DNA of 64,000 nucleotides from Excoecaria cochinchinensis (taxonomy: Eukaryota > Streptophyta > Magnoliopsida > Malpighiales > Euphorbiaceae), in the NCBI GenBank assembly GCA_947683425.1, contig CANTUQ010000347.1, positions 62,001 to 126,000 of the forward strand, written 5' to 3'. Under the pieces are notes generated by a model. That model saw only the letters and a list, made by a program, of their open reading frames with translations. It ran no database searches and was not told where the DNA came from. Shown piece after piece: positions 26,201-37,456 of this stretch (position 1 is its first letter; each line of letters starts with the position of its first letter). The position numbers and the translations under genes were made by a program.

Positions 26201-29200
26201 ACCGGCAGGCTTCCAGTAGCTATTCTGATCAGGTTTTCCTGAATTATTCGACCCGGATCCCAAATTTCACCACTTTTGGCGATTTCTCGATTTCGGCGAT
26301 TTCCCCTAGTATAATGCCTTCAGAAGCCCGTAAAAATTCGTCAGATCACGACGAAGCCAATCCTCGACGCATTGTGACCGGAAGGCTCCCAGTAGCTATT
26401 CCGATCAGGTTTTCCTGAATTATTCGACCCGGATCCCAAATTTCACCACTTTTGGCGATTTCTCGATTTCGGCGATTTCCCCTAGTATAATGCCTTCAGA
26501 AGCCCGTAAAAATTCGTCAGGTCACGACGAAGCCAATCCTCGACGCATTGTGACCGGCAGGCTCCCAGTAGCTATTCCGATCAGGTTTTCCTGAATTATT
26601 CGACCCGGATCCAAAATTCCACCACTTTTGGCGATTTCTCGATTTCGGCGATTTCCCCTAGTATAATGCCTTCAGAAGCCCGTAAAAATTCGTCAGGTCA
26701 CGACGAAGCCAATCCTCGACGCATTGTGACCGGCAGGCTCCCAGTAGCTATTCCGATCAGGTTTTCCTGAATTATTCGACCCGGATCCAAAATTTCACCA
26801 CTTTTGGCGATTTCTCGATTTCGGCAATTTCCCCTAGTATAATGCCTTCAGAAGCCCGTAAAAATTCGTCAGGTCACGACGAAGCCAATCCTCGACGCAT
26901 TGTGACCGGCAGGCTCCCAGTAGCTATTCCGATCAGGTTTTCCTGAATTATTCAACCCGGATCCAAAATTTCACCACTTTTGGCGATTTCTCGATTTCCC
27001 CTAGTATAATGCCTTCAGAAGCCCGTAAAAATTCGTCAGGTCACGACGAAGCCAATCCTCGACGCATTGTGACCGGCAGGCTCCCAGTAGCTGTTCCGAT
27101 CAGGTTTTCCTGAATTATTCGACCCGGATCCAAAATTTCACCACTTTTGGCGATTTCTCGATTTCGGCGATTTCCCCTAGTATAATGCCTTCAGAAGCCC
27201 GTAAAAATTCGTCAGGTCACGACGAAGCCAATCCTCGACGCATTGTGACCGGCAGGTTCCCAGTAGCTATTCCGATCAGGTTTTCCTGAATTATTCGACC
27301 CGGATCCAAAATTTCACCACTTTTAGCGATTTCTCGATTTCGGCGATTTCCCCTAGTATAATGCCTTCAGAAGCCCGTAAAAATTCGTCAGGTCACGACG
27401 AAGCCAATCCTCGACACATTGTGACCGGCAGGCTCCCAGTAGCTATTCCTATCAGGTTTTCCTGAATTATTCGACCCGGATCCAAAATTTCACCACTTTT
27501 GGCGATTTCTCGATTTCGGCGATTTCCCCTAGTATAATGCCTTCAGAAGCCCGTAAAAATTCGTCAGGTCACGACGAAGCCAATCCTCGACGCATTGTGA
27601 CCGGCAGGCTCCAAGTAGCTATTCCGATCAGGTTTTCCTGAATTATTCGACCCGGATCCAAAATTTCACCACTTTTGGCGATTTCTCGATTTCGGCGATT
27701 TCCCCTAGTATAATGCCTTCAGAAGCCCGTAAAAATTCGTCAGGTCACGACGAAGCCAATCCTCGACGCATTGTGACCGGCAGGCTCCCAGTAGCTATTC
27801 CGATCAGGTTTTCCTAAATTATTCGACCCGAATCCAAAATTTCACCGCTTTTGGCGATTTCTCGATTTCGGCGATTTCCCCTAGTATAATGCCTTCAGAA
27901 GCCCGTAAAAATTCGTCAGGTCACGACGAAGCCAATCCTCGACGCATTGTGACCGGCAGGCTCCCAGTAGCTATTCCGATCAGGTTTTCCTGAATTATTC
28001 AACCCGGATCCAAAATTTCACCACTTTTGGCGATTTCTCGATTTCGGCGATTTCCCCTAGTATAATGCCTTCAGAAGCCCGCAAAAATTCGTCAGGTCAC
28101 GACGAAGCCAATCCTCGACGCATTGTGACCGGCAGGCTCCCAGTAGCTATTCCGATTAGGTTTTCCTGAATTATTCGACCCGGATCCAAAATTTCACCAC
28201 TTTTGGCGATTTCTCGATTTCGGCGATTTCCCCTAGTATAATGCCTTCAGAAGCCCGTAAAAATTCGTCAGGTCACGACGAAGCCAATCCTCGACGCATT
28301 GTGACCGGCAGGCTCCCAGTAGCTATTCCGATCAGGTTTTCCTGAATTATTCGACCCGGATCCAAAATTTCACCAGTTTTGGCGATTTCTCGATTTCGGC
28401 GATTTCACCTAGCATAATGCCTTCAGAAGCCCGTAAAAATTCGTCAGGTCACGACGAAGCCAATCCTCGACGCATTGTGACCGGCAGGCTCCCAGTAGCT
28501 ATTCCGATCAGGTTTTCCTGAATTATTCGACCCGGATCCAAAATTTCACCACTTTTGGCGATTTCTCGATTTCGGCGATTTCCCCTAGTATAATGCCTTC
28601 AGAAGCCCGTAAAAATTCGTCAGGTCACGACGAAGCCAATCCTAGACGCATTGTGACCGGCAGGCTCCCAGTAGCTATTCCGATCAGGTTTTCCTGAATT
28701 ATTCGACCCGGATCCAAAATTTCACCACTTTTGGCGATTTCTCGATTTCGGCTATTTCCCCTAGTATAATGCCTTCAGAAGCCCGTAAAAATTCGTCAGG
28801 TCACGACGAAGCCAATCCTCGACGCATTGTGACCGGCAGGCTCCCAGTAGCTATTCCGATCAGGTTTTCCTGAATTATTCGACCCGGATCCAAAATTTCA
28901 CCACTTTTGGCGATTTCTCGATTTCGGCGATTTCCCCTAGTATAATGCCTTCAGAAGCCCGTAAAAATTCGTCAGGTCACGACGAAGCCAATCCTTGACG
29001 CATTGTGACCGGCAGGCTCCCAGTAGCTATTCTGATCAGGTTTTCCTGAATTATTCGACCCGGATCCAAAATTTCACCACTTTTGGCGATTTCTCGATTT
29101 CGGCGATTTCCCCTAGCATAATGCCTTCAGAAGCCCGTAAAAATTCGTCAGGTCACGACGAAGCCAATCTTCGACGCATTATGACCGGCAGGCTCCCAGT

Positions 29201-30592
29201 AGCTATTCCGATCAGGTTTTCCTGAATTATTCGACCCGGATCCAAAATTTCACCACTTTTGGCGATTTCTCGATTTCGGCGATTTCCCCTAGTATAATGC
29301 CTTCAGAAGCCCGTAAAAATTCGTCAGGTCACGACGAAGCCAATCCTCGACGCATTGTGACCGGCAGGCTCCCAGTAGCTATTCCGATCAGGTTTTCCTG
29401 AATTATTCGACCCGGATCCAAAATTTCACCACTTTTGGCGATTTCTCGATTTCGGCGATTTCACATAGCATAATGCGTTCAGAAGACCGTAAAAATTCGT
29501 CAGGTCACGATGAAGCCAATCCTCGACGCATTGTGACCGGCAGGCTCCCAGTAGCTATTCCGATCAGGTTTTCCTGAATTATTCGACCCGGATCCAAAAT
29601 TTTACCACTTTTGGCGATTTCTCGATTTCGGCGATTTCACCTAGTATAATGCCTTCAGAAGCCCGTAAAAATTCGTCAGGTCACGACGAAGCCAATCCTC
29701 GACGTATTGTGACCGGCAGGCTCCCAGTAGCTATTCCGATTAGGTTTTCCTGAATTATTCGACCCGGATCCAAAATTCCACCACTTTTGGCGATTTCTCG
29801 ATTTCGGCGATTTCCCCTAGTATAATGCCTTCAGAAGCCCGTAAAAATTCGTCAGGTCACGACGAAGCCAATCCTCGACGCATTGTGACCGGCAGGCTCC
29901 CAGTAGCTATTCCGATGAGGTTTTCCTGAATTATTCGACCCGGATCCAAAATTTCACCACTTTTGGCGATTTCGGCGATTTCCCCTAGTATAATGCCTTC
30001 AGAAGCCCGTAAAAATTCGTCAGGTCACGACGAAGCCAATCCTCGACGCATTGTGACCGGCAGGCTCCCAGTAGCTATTCCGATCAGGTTTTCCTGAATT
30101 ATTCGACCCGGATCCAAAATTTCACCACTTTTGGCGATTTCTCGATTTCGGCGATTTCACCTAGCATAATGCCTTCAGAAGCCCGTAAAAATTCGTCAGG
30201 TCACGACGAAGCCAATCCTCGACGCATTGTGACCGGCAGGCTCCCAGTAGCTATTCCGATCAGGTTTTCCTGAATTATTCGACCCGGATCCAAAATTTTA
30301 CCACTTTTGGCGATTTCTCGATTTCGGCGATTTCACCTAGTATAATGCCTTCAGAAGCCCGTAAAAATTCGTCAGGTCACGACGAAGCCAATCCTCGACG
30401 TATTGTGACCGTCAGGCTCCCAGTAGCTATTCCGATCAGGTTTTCCTGAATTATTCGACCCGGATCCAAAATTCCACCACTTTTGGCGATTTCTCGATTT
30501 CGGCGATTTCCCCTAGTATAATGCCTTCAGAAGCCCGTAAAAATTCGTCAGGTCACGACGAAGCCAATCCTCGACGCATTGTGACCGGCAGG
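23244..30592 (+). repeat. 176-bp tandem satellite array, middle block
   Basis: This continues the left array after the hAT insertion, in phase, starting with the second CTCGACGC target copy (23244-23251). Same monomer and orientation as 1-21568. From about 24100 to the retroelement most monomers carry the CAGGTCACG variant rather than CAGATCACG, marking a local subfamily. A group of 168-bp monomers sits at about 25080-25830, and a 167-bp monomer near 26980. The last monomer is broken after ACCGGCAGG (monomer position about 159) by the 5' LTR at 30593. Confidence 0.97.
30588..30592. other. Putative left target site of the LTR element (unpaired)
   Basis: GCAGG lies directly before the LTR start TGTAGACACC and would be the 5-bp target duplication. 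No matching copy exists at the right edge (42505), because that end of the element is truncated. Confidence 0.5.
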
Positions 30593-30845
30593 TGTAGACA
30601 CCAGGTCCTGAGTCAGCCTAGATCGAAGTTACCCAATGATGATAATTGCCTTCACAGGCTTAAAAGGTTAAAGATGATGATTTTCTCGTCAAATTTGCAT
30701 TTTAGAGTGAAAATTAGAAAATAATAAAAAAAAAAGATTTAAAAAATAAATTTTGAAAAATGGGGACTTAAAATTATGGTGTTTTTAGTCAATTTAAAAT
30801 TTAAAAAAAATAGAAAAAAAATAAAAAAAAAATAAAAAAATTATT

Positions 30846-31152
30846 TCGGACAGCGAGTGTCGGGTGCGGCAGCGCGCAGGCGCGCGGGCGCCCAGCTCGC
30901 AGGCGCCAGGCGCCCAGCACGCCGACGCCCAGGCGCCCAGCGCGCTGGGTGCGATTTAGCGACGCGCGGCGTCGCCAATGCTGCGCGTCGCTAAAAAGCG
31001 ACGCGCCGCACCGCTCGCCTCTTCGCGCGATTCCCGCGCGAAGCTCGGGCGGGAATCGTGCGCCTCGCCGCGTGAGTGCCCGTCGCTCTATAGCGACGGG
31101 CGGTGTCCCTTGTGGCGACGGTCTCCTGGCCGTCGGTACAGGGTCTGATACC
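30846..31152. other. GC-rich, hairpin-prone island in the 5' LTR
   Basis: About 300 bp of GCGC/GGCGCC-rich sequence embedded in otherwise very AT-rich LTR. It contains nested inverted repeats such as GCGACGCGC with GCGCGTCGC, and AGGCGCC/GGCGCCC. It lies upstream of the TATA box, so it may act in U3 regulation; that is inference. Part of it differs from the 3' LTR by a 12-bp inversion (30982-30993). Confidence 0.75.
31079..31100. repeat. Perfect 9-bp hairpin in U3
   Basis: CCCGTCGCT, loop CTAT, AGCGACGGG. Conserved at 39395-39416 in the 3' LTR. Confidence 0.85.
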
Positions 31153-31363
31153 CTTTTCCTCTTTTTCAGCCTTTTTTCCGATTTTTTCACCCAAAAATCC
31201 GTTTTTTATCCCATTTTTTTTGGGGTTTTTGACTTCAAATTAAATTCTAAAATATTTTTTTAGGTAATTAAATAATAAAACTTGATTTTATCATTAAAAA
31301 TAAAATAATTTTGGGTTAAAATAGGTTTTTTCCTTAATTAAATTAGGGCAACTTATTTTATCC

Positions 31364-31371
31364 TATAAATA
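31364..31371 (+). promoter_or_regulatory. LTR TATA box
   Basis: TATAAATA lies after AT-rich U3 sequence. A CTCTTCTCCTCTCC tract about 30-45 bp downstream fits a plant transcription start region. It is the best core-promoter candidate for the element's RNA. Confidence 0.75.
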
Positions 31372-31581
31372 GTTTATGATGAAATCAAAGTAGCCTCTCT
31401 TCTCCTCTCCTCTCCACATTTTTTAGACCTAAAAATTCCAGATTTCTTCTTCTTCTTCCACCAAAAATTCCAGATTTTTTTCCCAACCAAAAATCAAAAA
31501 GAAAAATCAAATGTTCATTCTTTTTCCAACATAATTTCTTCTAAACATATTTTTAGAGGAAGTTTTGTTGTTTGATTTAAT

Positions 31582-31617
31582 TTTTGAGACAAATAGAATA
31601 ATTATTTGTTCTCAAAA
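31582..31617 (+). repeat. R/U5 hairpin 1
   Basis: TTTTGAG pairs with CTCAAAA and CAAATA with TATTTG, giving a 13-bp interrupted stem around a 7-nt loop. A related hairpin follows at 31701-31738. Both lie downstream of the TATA box and so within the predicted transcript. Confidence 0.6.
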
Positions 31618-31700
31618 TTGTTTTTTTTAATCTTTTATTTTGTGTTCAATAAAACTTTTTTCATTGATTTTGTTTTGAATCTTTTTTTGATAAAAAATTG

Positions 31701-31738
31701 ATTTTGAGACAAATAAAATAATTGTTTGTCATCAAAAT
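31701..31738 (+). repeat. R/U5 hairpin 2, related to hairpin 1
   Basis: ATTTTGA pairs with TCAAAAT and GACAAA with TTTGTC. It shares the GAGACAAATA...AATAATT core with hairpin 1 about 119 bp upstream, which suggests a duplicated leader structure. Confidence 0.55.
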
Positions 31739-33513
31739 CTAATTTTTATTTGATAAAACTTCAATCAATTTTTCTTTATTTTAATCAATAAAACTTTTTT
31801 TGATCAAAATCATTTCTTTAGGCAAAGGTATCAATTCTTTGTTCTTAAAGAATTTTTGATCATTTTTATTTTCATGTTCCTTGGAATAAAATCCCAACAT
31901 TTTCATAATATTTCACTCTAATATTGTGAATCATCAAACAAAGAAATCAATCATCACTTTTCCTTCATCAAATCCAATATTCTGAGGGTAAATATTCTAG
32001 GCTCAATTTCAATTCCATTTCAATTTTTATTTTATTTAATTCATTCATGTATGTTTTATTGTTTTTATTGATCTATTTATTGTTTTAATCTATTCAATTT
32101 GTTGTATTGATTTTATATTTGTTCCATTTAATTGTTTATACATGATATGATTTTTATTCACATAAATATTGATTGTTTATTAATTTTTAACATGTAATTA
32201 ATTTATTTCACTTTAATTCATCATTATTTTTAACATGTAATTAATAAATTCATTTTAATTGATCTTTTTGCCATGTAAATGGTTTATATCATTTGTGAAC
32301 ATATTTAATTAATCGTATTGTTCATTTAATTGTTTTCATCATTCTTTAATTGTTTTAATCTATTATTCTTTTCTTTATCATTTTATATATTCTTTGATTC
32401 GTTTATCTTCATCATTTTTCATCATGTTCATATTTTTACATATATTAATTAAGCAACATGTCATATTTTATTTTATTCACATCATTTAATCATTTGTCAT
32501 ACATAATGCATGTTTCTCATTTTATTTTGGTTTGTTAATATTTTTGATTCCATCATCATTCTTTTCATATCATCTTATTTTATTTTAATTTGTTATTCAT
32601 TATTTTGTATGTTTAATTGATTTAATCACTAACATTATTTTATTTGTATTTGTTTTTATGTCTAAACTCATTTTTCGCTTGGGCGTTTTTTGCGAGCACA
32701 TCGGGAGGTCCAAAAAGGCTCGTTTGGTTCACATATTTATTTTCTTTAGTTGTAATATTTTATTTAATTTTGCCATATAATTTTCTTGTAAAATTATTTA
32801 TTTAGGCTCGCTAGAAAGAAAATCACAAAAACGTTTCTATTAATTAACTTGACATTTTTCTAAATAAAAGGGGACCAATGTCCTAGTATTTCATACCCAA
32901 ATAAATCATCACATCAAAACATTTTCATAATAAATATGCATGCGAGGACCAATGTTCTCACTATTAATGAATAACCCGTTTTATGCATGTATTTCACTTT
33001 TATAAATGGGAGTTGTATTCCGCTCCTAGTGTTATTGTAATTTATTTTGAATGCTTTATTTTGGATTTTGCTTACATTTACCGCTTTTGATATGAATGAT
33101 TGCGCCTTTAAATTAAAATTGCATTGTGTGGAAAGTTGATGAAACAATGAATTCAAAACTTAATTATAATATTAATCAAGGTACGAATAAATGAGAAGTC
33201 CCGAACCCTGCTCTGGTCTTTGGGCTCAAGAGGCTAGAGGTTATCCTCCAAGACACCTTTTGTGTCACGAGACTTAGACGTTAATCCTAGGCCTCATGGC
33301 CCAATATGGATAAAATGCGCAAGTCTTAGGCTCTCCGAGGCGAGAGAAACTTTCCCAATGTTCTATTGGGTGGCGACTCCATGAAACCTCCTTGTTGCCC
33401 AACATAGACGCACTTGCGATTTATCGCAAGCTGTTGACGGACCCACAAATGCCCCGATCGCCCACGTGCGGGCGGTCGAGCGGGCGGCCGCGGGGATCCG
33501 GCGCGCGTCACAG

Positions 33514-33532
33514 TGGCGACTCCACTGGGGAC
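33514..33532 (+). promoter_or_regulatory. Primer binding site, tRNA-Arg type
   Basis: TGGCGACTCCACTGGGGAC begins one or two bases after the LTR end. TGGCG...GGGGAC sites complementary to the 3' end of a tRNA-Arg are used by Tat/Ogre-lineage plant elements. This site fixes the 5' LTR boundary and the element's plus orientation. Confidence 0.85.
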
Positions 33533-34299
33533 ATACTCGAGACTTCGATTCGAAAGTATCTTGATTAAAAATCATAATTGAGTTTTAATTTAAAAATTTC
33601 ATCTTCTTTCAAAACTGCATTGCATCTCATTAGAGCCTTAGATCTATGCTAGTTTGGTCCCTCTTTTAGCCCTGGTGCGTTCCTGAAGCACGACCCTATT
33701 TTCACTCAATTTAGGAAAGTGTTAAGGATAATCACCAGCCCAAGCCTCGTACCTTAATGGTATATAAAATGGTGACCCGATCGGTCGTTACGCTCGTGAT
33801 GAGCTAGACCCGTCGGCAGGGATCATGCTTGGGTAGCCCTAAAGTAACACCACCCTTTGACCAAAGCTCATGTAATGGCAATAGATACTTCCCTTAGGTG
33901 GTATGAACCGTAATACCTTGCTTGCTATATGGATCATTTTGTATTGGACAAACCCAAATAATCTGATTGGTCACCTAATCAAAGGCTTTCATGCCCCGAT
34001 AGGCCCATGTCAACTTGTTCGGGCTGCCTGAATACATAATGATCATAACCCATCTGCGTTCACATTAGATAAGAGATGTTATGATGCCGGTTCTTCACCG
34101 AGCACCATACGCATCCATTGGGTTCCCCGCTAACCCATGGATCAAGCCCACCTAGGAAAGAGACCGCATTACCTCGTGTGTGGGAGTAATAAGGTTGGAA
34201 GGCTCTACTTGCTTGCATGTGATTGTAAATGTTGCATAGCTCACTATCATGCATTGTATATGTCATTCATGCATCATCCTAACAATCTAATTTTTTTCA
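33533..34299 (+). other. Untranslated leader between primer site and gag
   Basis: About 770 bp with no supported reading frame. Its first 658 bp are repeated after the second primer site (41848-42505). It ends in a strong splice-acceptor-like stretch (34282-34300). Packaging and dimerisation signals would be expected here, but I cannot identify them. Confidence 0.7.
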
Positions 34300-34300
34300 G
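34282..34300 (+). promoter_or_regulatory. Candidate 3' splice site upstream of gag
   Basis: A branch-point-like CTAA is followed by seven T residues and CAG ending at 34300. The gag frame is open from 34291, so splicing here would join an upstream exon in frame and add about 48 residues before the ATG at 34444. No donor is firmly identified. Confidence 0.4.
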
Positions 34301-34443
34301 CCATCATAGATTCATCTAAGTGGACTAGAGGTTCCGACGGTCGGCTTATAAGAACAAATCTGCTCTTTGAGTTACCGGAACAAGTGTCTGACTGGGATTC
34401 TGAGTCATTCTCATCAATCAGTGAATCCTCTCTTGAATCATCA

Positions 34444-35850
34444 ATGGCAGAAGAACCTGGAGTTTTGACCACTCAAGACCTAGCTAGGAGGCTAGAGGAC
34501 TCCGAACGAAGAATGATGGAAATGATGGGTGCCATGGCTGAAAGGATTGCCCATCCACCTGCTGCCCCACAACCACCTGCTGCTCTACAGCCACAAGCAG
34601 CCCCTCCTCGGGGGCAAGCCGAACCACCTGCTGGTGGGGAGGCTCCCTTCGTTGGAGCTGCTGCTCGTCAACCCAACAATGAGCACAGAGCTGCTGCACC
34701 CATCGAGCCAAGAGGGGAAAGGATTCATAACCCCAACGATGATTTCCTGATGGAGGAGGAAGAAGAAGTGGTGCCGATAGTCCACCAAGCTGCAAGGCCC
34801 AGAGCACCTAGAGTAGAGGATGAAGCTTTAAGAGGTATGAGACAACAGATCGAAGCTATCACCCGCATGCTGTCAGCAGGCAAGGGGATCAACCCAGAAG
34901 ACAGAGATCTGGGGGATGAAGAGCTGCTGCCCCAAAGATTCAAGATGCCCGAGCTTCCGAAGTTTGATGGCACCTCTGACCCATCCGCCCACATCAAGCA
35001 GTACACCTTGGTCATGAAAGGCACAGGGCTGAGCAAGAAGCAGAAGGTGGAATATTTCTGCCTTAGTCTGGTGGGCCCGGCAGTTGACTGGTACCACGGG
35101 TTGGATAGGAGGTCCAAAGAGGACTGGGACCTTTTGACCGAAGAATTCATGAAGCAGTACGACTGCAGCACTAGGATGGAGGTCACCCTAAAAGACCTCG
35201 AGCTTCTACAGCAGAAGAATGATGAGTCATTCCATGAGTACCTTACAAGATGGAGAAATAGGGTCATGGAGATGAAGAGGAAGCCTGACACTGCAGACCA
35301 GATCAGGCTGTTTATCAGAAACTCATGCCCTTACTTAAGGGACTTGCTCAGTTTTAAGGGGCTCAAGGACTGGGAGTCGCTTAAGGATATCGCTATAGAA
35401 GCTGAGGCGGCTTACCTGGCAAAGAAAGCAAGCCAAAATAGCTTTTCTGGGAAAGGCTATGGGAACCAGTCGGGATTCAAATCAGGCGGAGCTGGAGGCA
35501 GCAACAGCAGAAACGGTAGGACGGCAGAGGTCTCAGCTACTGGAGTTGGGCAGGGTCAGAGATACTACTCCAACTTAGGCCGCTCTCTATCTTGGGTACT
35601 GGAAAAACTAATGAAAGAAGGCAAGTTGCAACCTTTGCCACCCAGACCAGCCTTGAGTCAGGGACAGCCAGGACATAGAGGTGATCAGTACTGCGCTTAC
35701 CACCAGCACACCGGCCATTTGACTGACTATTGCCGTATTCTGAGAAATAAGATCCAGGATCTCATTGACACCAATCAGATCACAGATCCTGAGAAGAGAG
35801 AAAAGAAGAAAAAGGCAGGCTACAACGCAGTCCCTCCACCACAAACATGA
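34444..35850 (+). CDS. gag: Retrotransposon gag polyprotein
   Basis: Structural protein that would form the virus-like particle and bind element RNA in the cytoplasm. From the first in-frame ATG it is 468 residues. Residues 15-40 are charged and helical; 38-70 are Ala/Pro/Gln-rich. Residues about 165-320 match the Retrotrans_gag core (LPKFDG, WYHGL, DWDLLTEEF, FHEYLTRWRNRV). A Gly/Ser/Asn-rich linker follows, and at 417-430 there is a zinc-knuckle-like C-X2-H-X4-H-X4-C, where His replaces the second Cys; this form is usual in plant Tat-type gags. The C-terminus is Lys-rich and ends before any protease motif. The frame is fully intact. It is also open upstream as far as 34291, without an ATG (a GTG at 34384 is not a likely eukaryotic start), so the native N-terminus may come from a spliced exon. 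Confidence 0.92.
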   Translation: MAEEPGVLTTQDLARRLEDSERRMMEMMGAMAERIAHPPAAPQPPAALQPQAAPPRGQAEPPAGGEAPFVGAAARQPNNEHRAAAPIEPRGERIHNPNDDFLMEEEEEVVPIVHQAARPRAPRVEDEALRGMRQQIEAITRMLSAGKGINPEDRDLGDEELLPQRFKMPELPKFDGTSDPSAHIKQYTLVMKGTGLSKKQKVEYFCLSLVGPAVDWYHGLDRRSKEDWDLLTEEFMKQYDCSTRMEVTLKDLELLQQKNDESFHEYLTRWRNRVMEMKRKPDTADQIRLFIRNSCPYLRDLLSFKGLKDWESLKDIAIEAEAAYLAKKASQNSFSGKGYGNQSGFKSGGAGGSNSRNGRTAEVSATGVGQGQRYYSNLGRSLSWVLEKLMKEGKLQPLPPRPALSQGQPGHRGDQYCAYHQHTGHLTDYCRILRNKIQDLIDTNQITDPEKREKKKKAGYNAVPPPQT

Positions 35851-36530
35851 TCGTGTCTTGCAGTCCACTAGTGATATTGCTTTTGGATGCTGGAATCTTT
35901 TGATTTTTGGAACTTTTTATTTTCTGTTTGTAATAAAGAGAACAATTTTTTGCTTATTTGAATAATGTTTCTATTGATTTCATTTCGCATGATCATAACA
36001 AATTAACTTTGGCATTAATTCAAATAATATGACTGCAGTTAAATCTCGAAAACTTTGGGGAATCCAAAGAAAATTTTGATAGCATCTAACATAGCTCCTG
36101 TAGAGAGAGAAATTAAAAAAAAAAACTAGTTGCAATTAGGGGACTGGATGGAAACTCACTAAGAGCACTAGAACCTTTCTGATTACCCGTCAAAGCGATC
36201 CCTGGATAAGACGGAACCTAGAAAATGATTTAGGCAACATTTTCTTTGTATAGCTCTCTAAATGACCATTTCCTACCCTTACTTCACAATCGCTTGCTAG
36301 CCCATTGAGCCTTTATGAAGGTATGCTGAATGCGTACCAATTTTGTTGTTGCACACATTAAAACTATACCCTCACCTAAAATGATTTTGGCTTCCCCTTA
36401 GAAGAGTGGCCGCTCTAAAACTGATGGATGTACATTTGCACAATTCTTCGGACTATTAAAAAATTGCCTTGATAAGAGCAAGTTCATACTTTGGAAAGAG
36501 GGTTTAGTCATGCATGAAAGACATGAGCTC

Positions 36531-36563
<33 letters not shown>

Positions 36564-36593
36564 GCGGAAGCAAAAAAAAAAAAAAAAAAAAAA
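36531..36593. repeat. Paired poly(A) tracts
   Basis: A28 (36531-36558) and A22 (36572-36593) are separated by a short purine-rich spacer. Both lie inside the element, far from any 3' end, and look like slippage-expanded homopolymers. Confidence 0.9.
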
Positions 36594-37420
36594 TGAAAGA
36601 TCCAAAAAGAAAAAAATGAATGAAAAATGAAAGAAAAGGAAGCAAAGAAAAGCAAAAAGAAGAATAAAAAAGAGAGCTCAAAATGGAGACCAATTGACCA
36701 ATTTCAATGATTGACCTTCTGATCTCAAGGAGCTAGAATGTTATCGAGTCCAAATTCAAGAATATTTTGAGCCGAGAACGGTTCATCCATCAGTCGAGAA
36801 AACATCGCGGCCATTTTTCTCTAGCGACCTGATCTTTCTTTGACAGCCATCTACCCAAACCTGACATTACAACCAAAGTAAGACCTTTTGATTCTGGGTT
36901 CAGTCTTATCCAATTAGCGGAGATGACCTTCTAAAGAGGTTTGGTACGTAAGAAGAGGCATATGGTGTTTCTTGAGCTTCAAGTGAGAAGCCACGAGTGC
37001 AATCATGCATTCGAGTTAAGTCTCGTCTCCAACATTGCTTCTAGAATTCGCATTCAAAGAAAAAGATTAAGAGATGAGAGAAAATCGTCAATCATAAAAC
37101 CCGAGAGGGCTGATTGATAACAGGAGTTTTGATGCTTTCAAGATCTATCTCGAGATTAGCTAAAGTCTTGTATTTTTTAAAATCAATGCCAAAATAATGA
37201 TCATGTTTAATGAAATCAAATTGAAACACATGCATTTATGCAATGATGTGATCAGAGTATTGTACCCTGTGTGATCAAACTCATGTATCTGCCTACCCTC
37301 TGCTACTCTCAGCACACAAACGCTTCAGCCGATTCATCCTGCTATCAAATGAGAAGAATCAAGCTCATGCAACCATGTCCTAAGACTCCCGAAAGATTCT
37401 TGCCAACAACTTCAGCAATC

Positions 37421-37422
<2 letters not shown>

Positions 37423-37455
<33 letters not shown>
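37423..37455. repeat. Poly(A) tract, 33 bp
   Basis: An uninterrupted A-run within the 3' internal region. A shorter one lies at about 37600-37613. Their exact lengths are error-prone in sequencing. Confidence 0.9.

Positions 37456-37456
<1 letters not shown>

Larger units (their letters stand above)
30593..33512 (+). repeat. 5' long terminal repeat (about 2.92 kb)
   Basis: It begins TGTAGACACC at the satellite junction and ends in CACA one base before the primer site. The right boundary is set by the primer site (uncertainty of about 2 bp), because the direct repeat itself continues past it. Contents: AT-rich U3 with A-tracts, a GC-rich island (30846-31152), a TATA box (31364-31371), a CT-rich stretch suited to a transcription start, AATAAA motifs (for example 31648-31653), a T-rich R/U5 with paired hairpins, and a GC-rich end. 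Open frames in the GC island overlap one another on both strands and look non-coding. Confidence 0.88.

Noticed and set aside
30801..31263. Overlapping open frames in the GC-rich LTR island (and 39049-39582)
   Set aside because: Several frames on both strands are open at once because stop codons are rare in GC-rich DNA. They are Arg/Ala-rich and fade into poly(T) or poly(A) sequence.
32914..33156. 80-residue minus-strand open frame in each LTR (also 41229-41471)
   Set aside because: It is present only because both LTRs share the sequence. It is AT-rich, has no recognisable domain, and lies opposite the element's transcription.
30593..34190. The whole 3.6-kb direct repeat as the LTR
   Set aside because: It contains a primer site at 33514 right after a CA end, and its right end (GGGAGTAAT) lacks a terminal CA and a target duplication. 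Tandem elements explain it better.
34384..34443. Gag starting at GTG 34384
   Set aside because: GTG is not a normal start in plants, and the frame is open further upstream. The ATG at 34444 or a spliced exon is more likely.
34484..35291. Minus-strand and alternative-frame open frames over gag
   Set aside because: They are shadows of the gag coding frame, with low-complexity composition and no recognisable domain.
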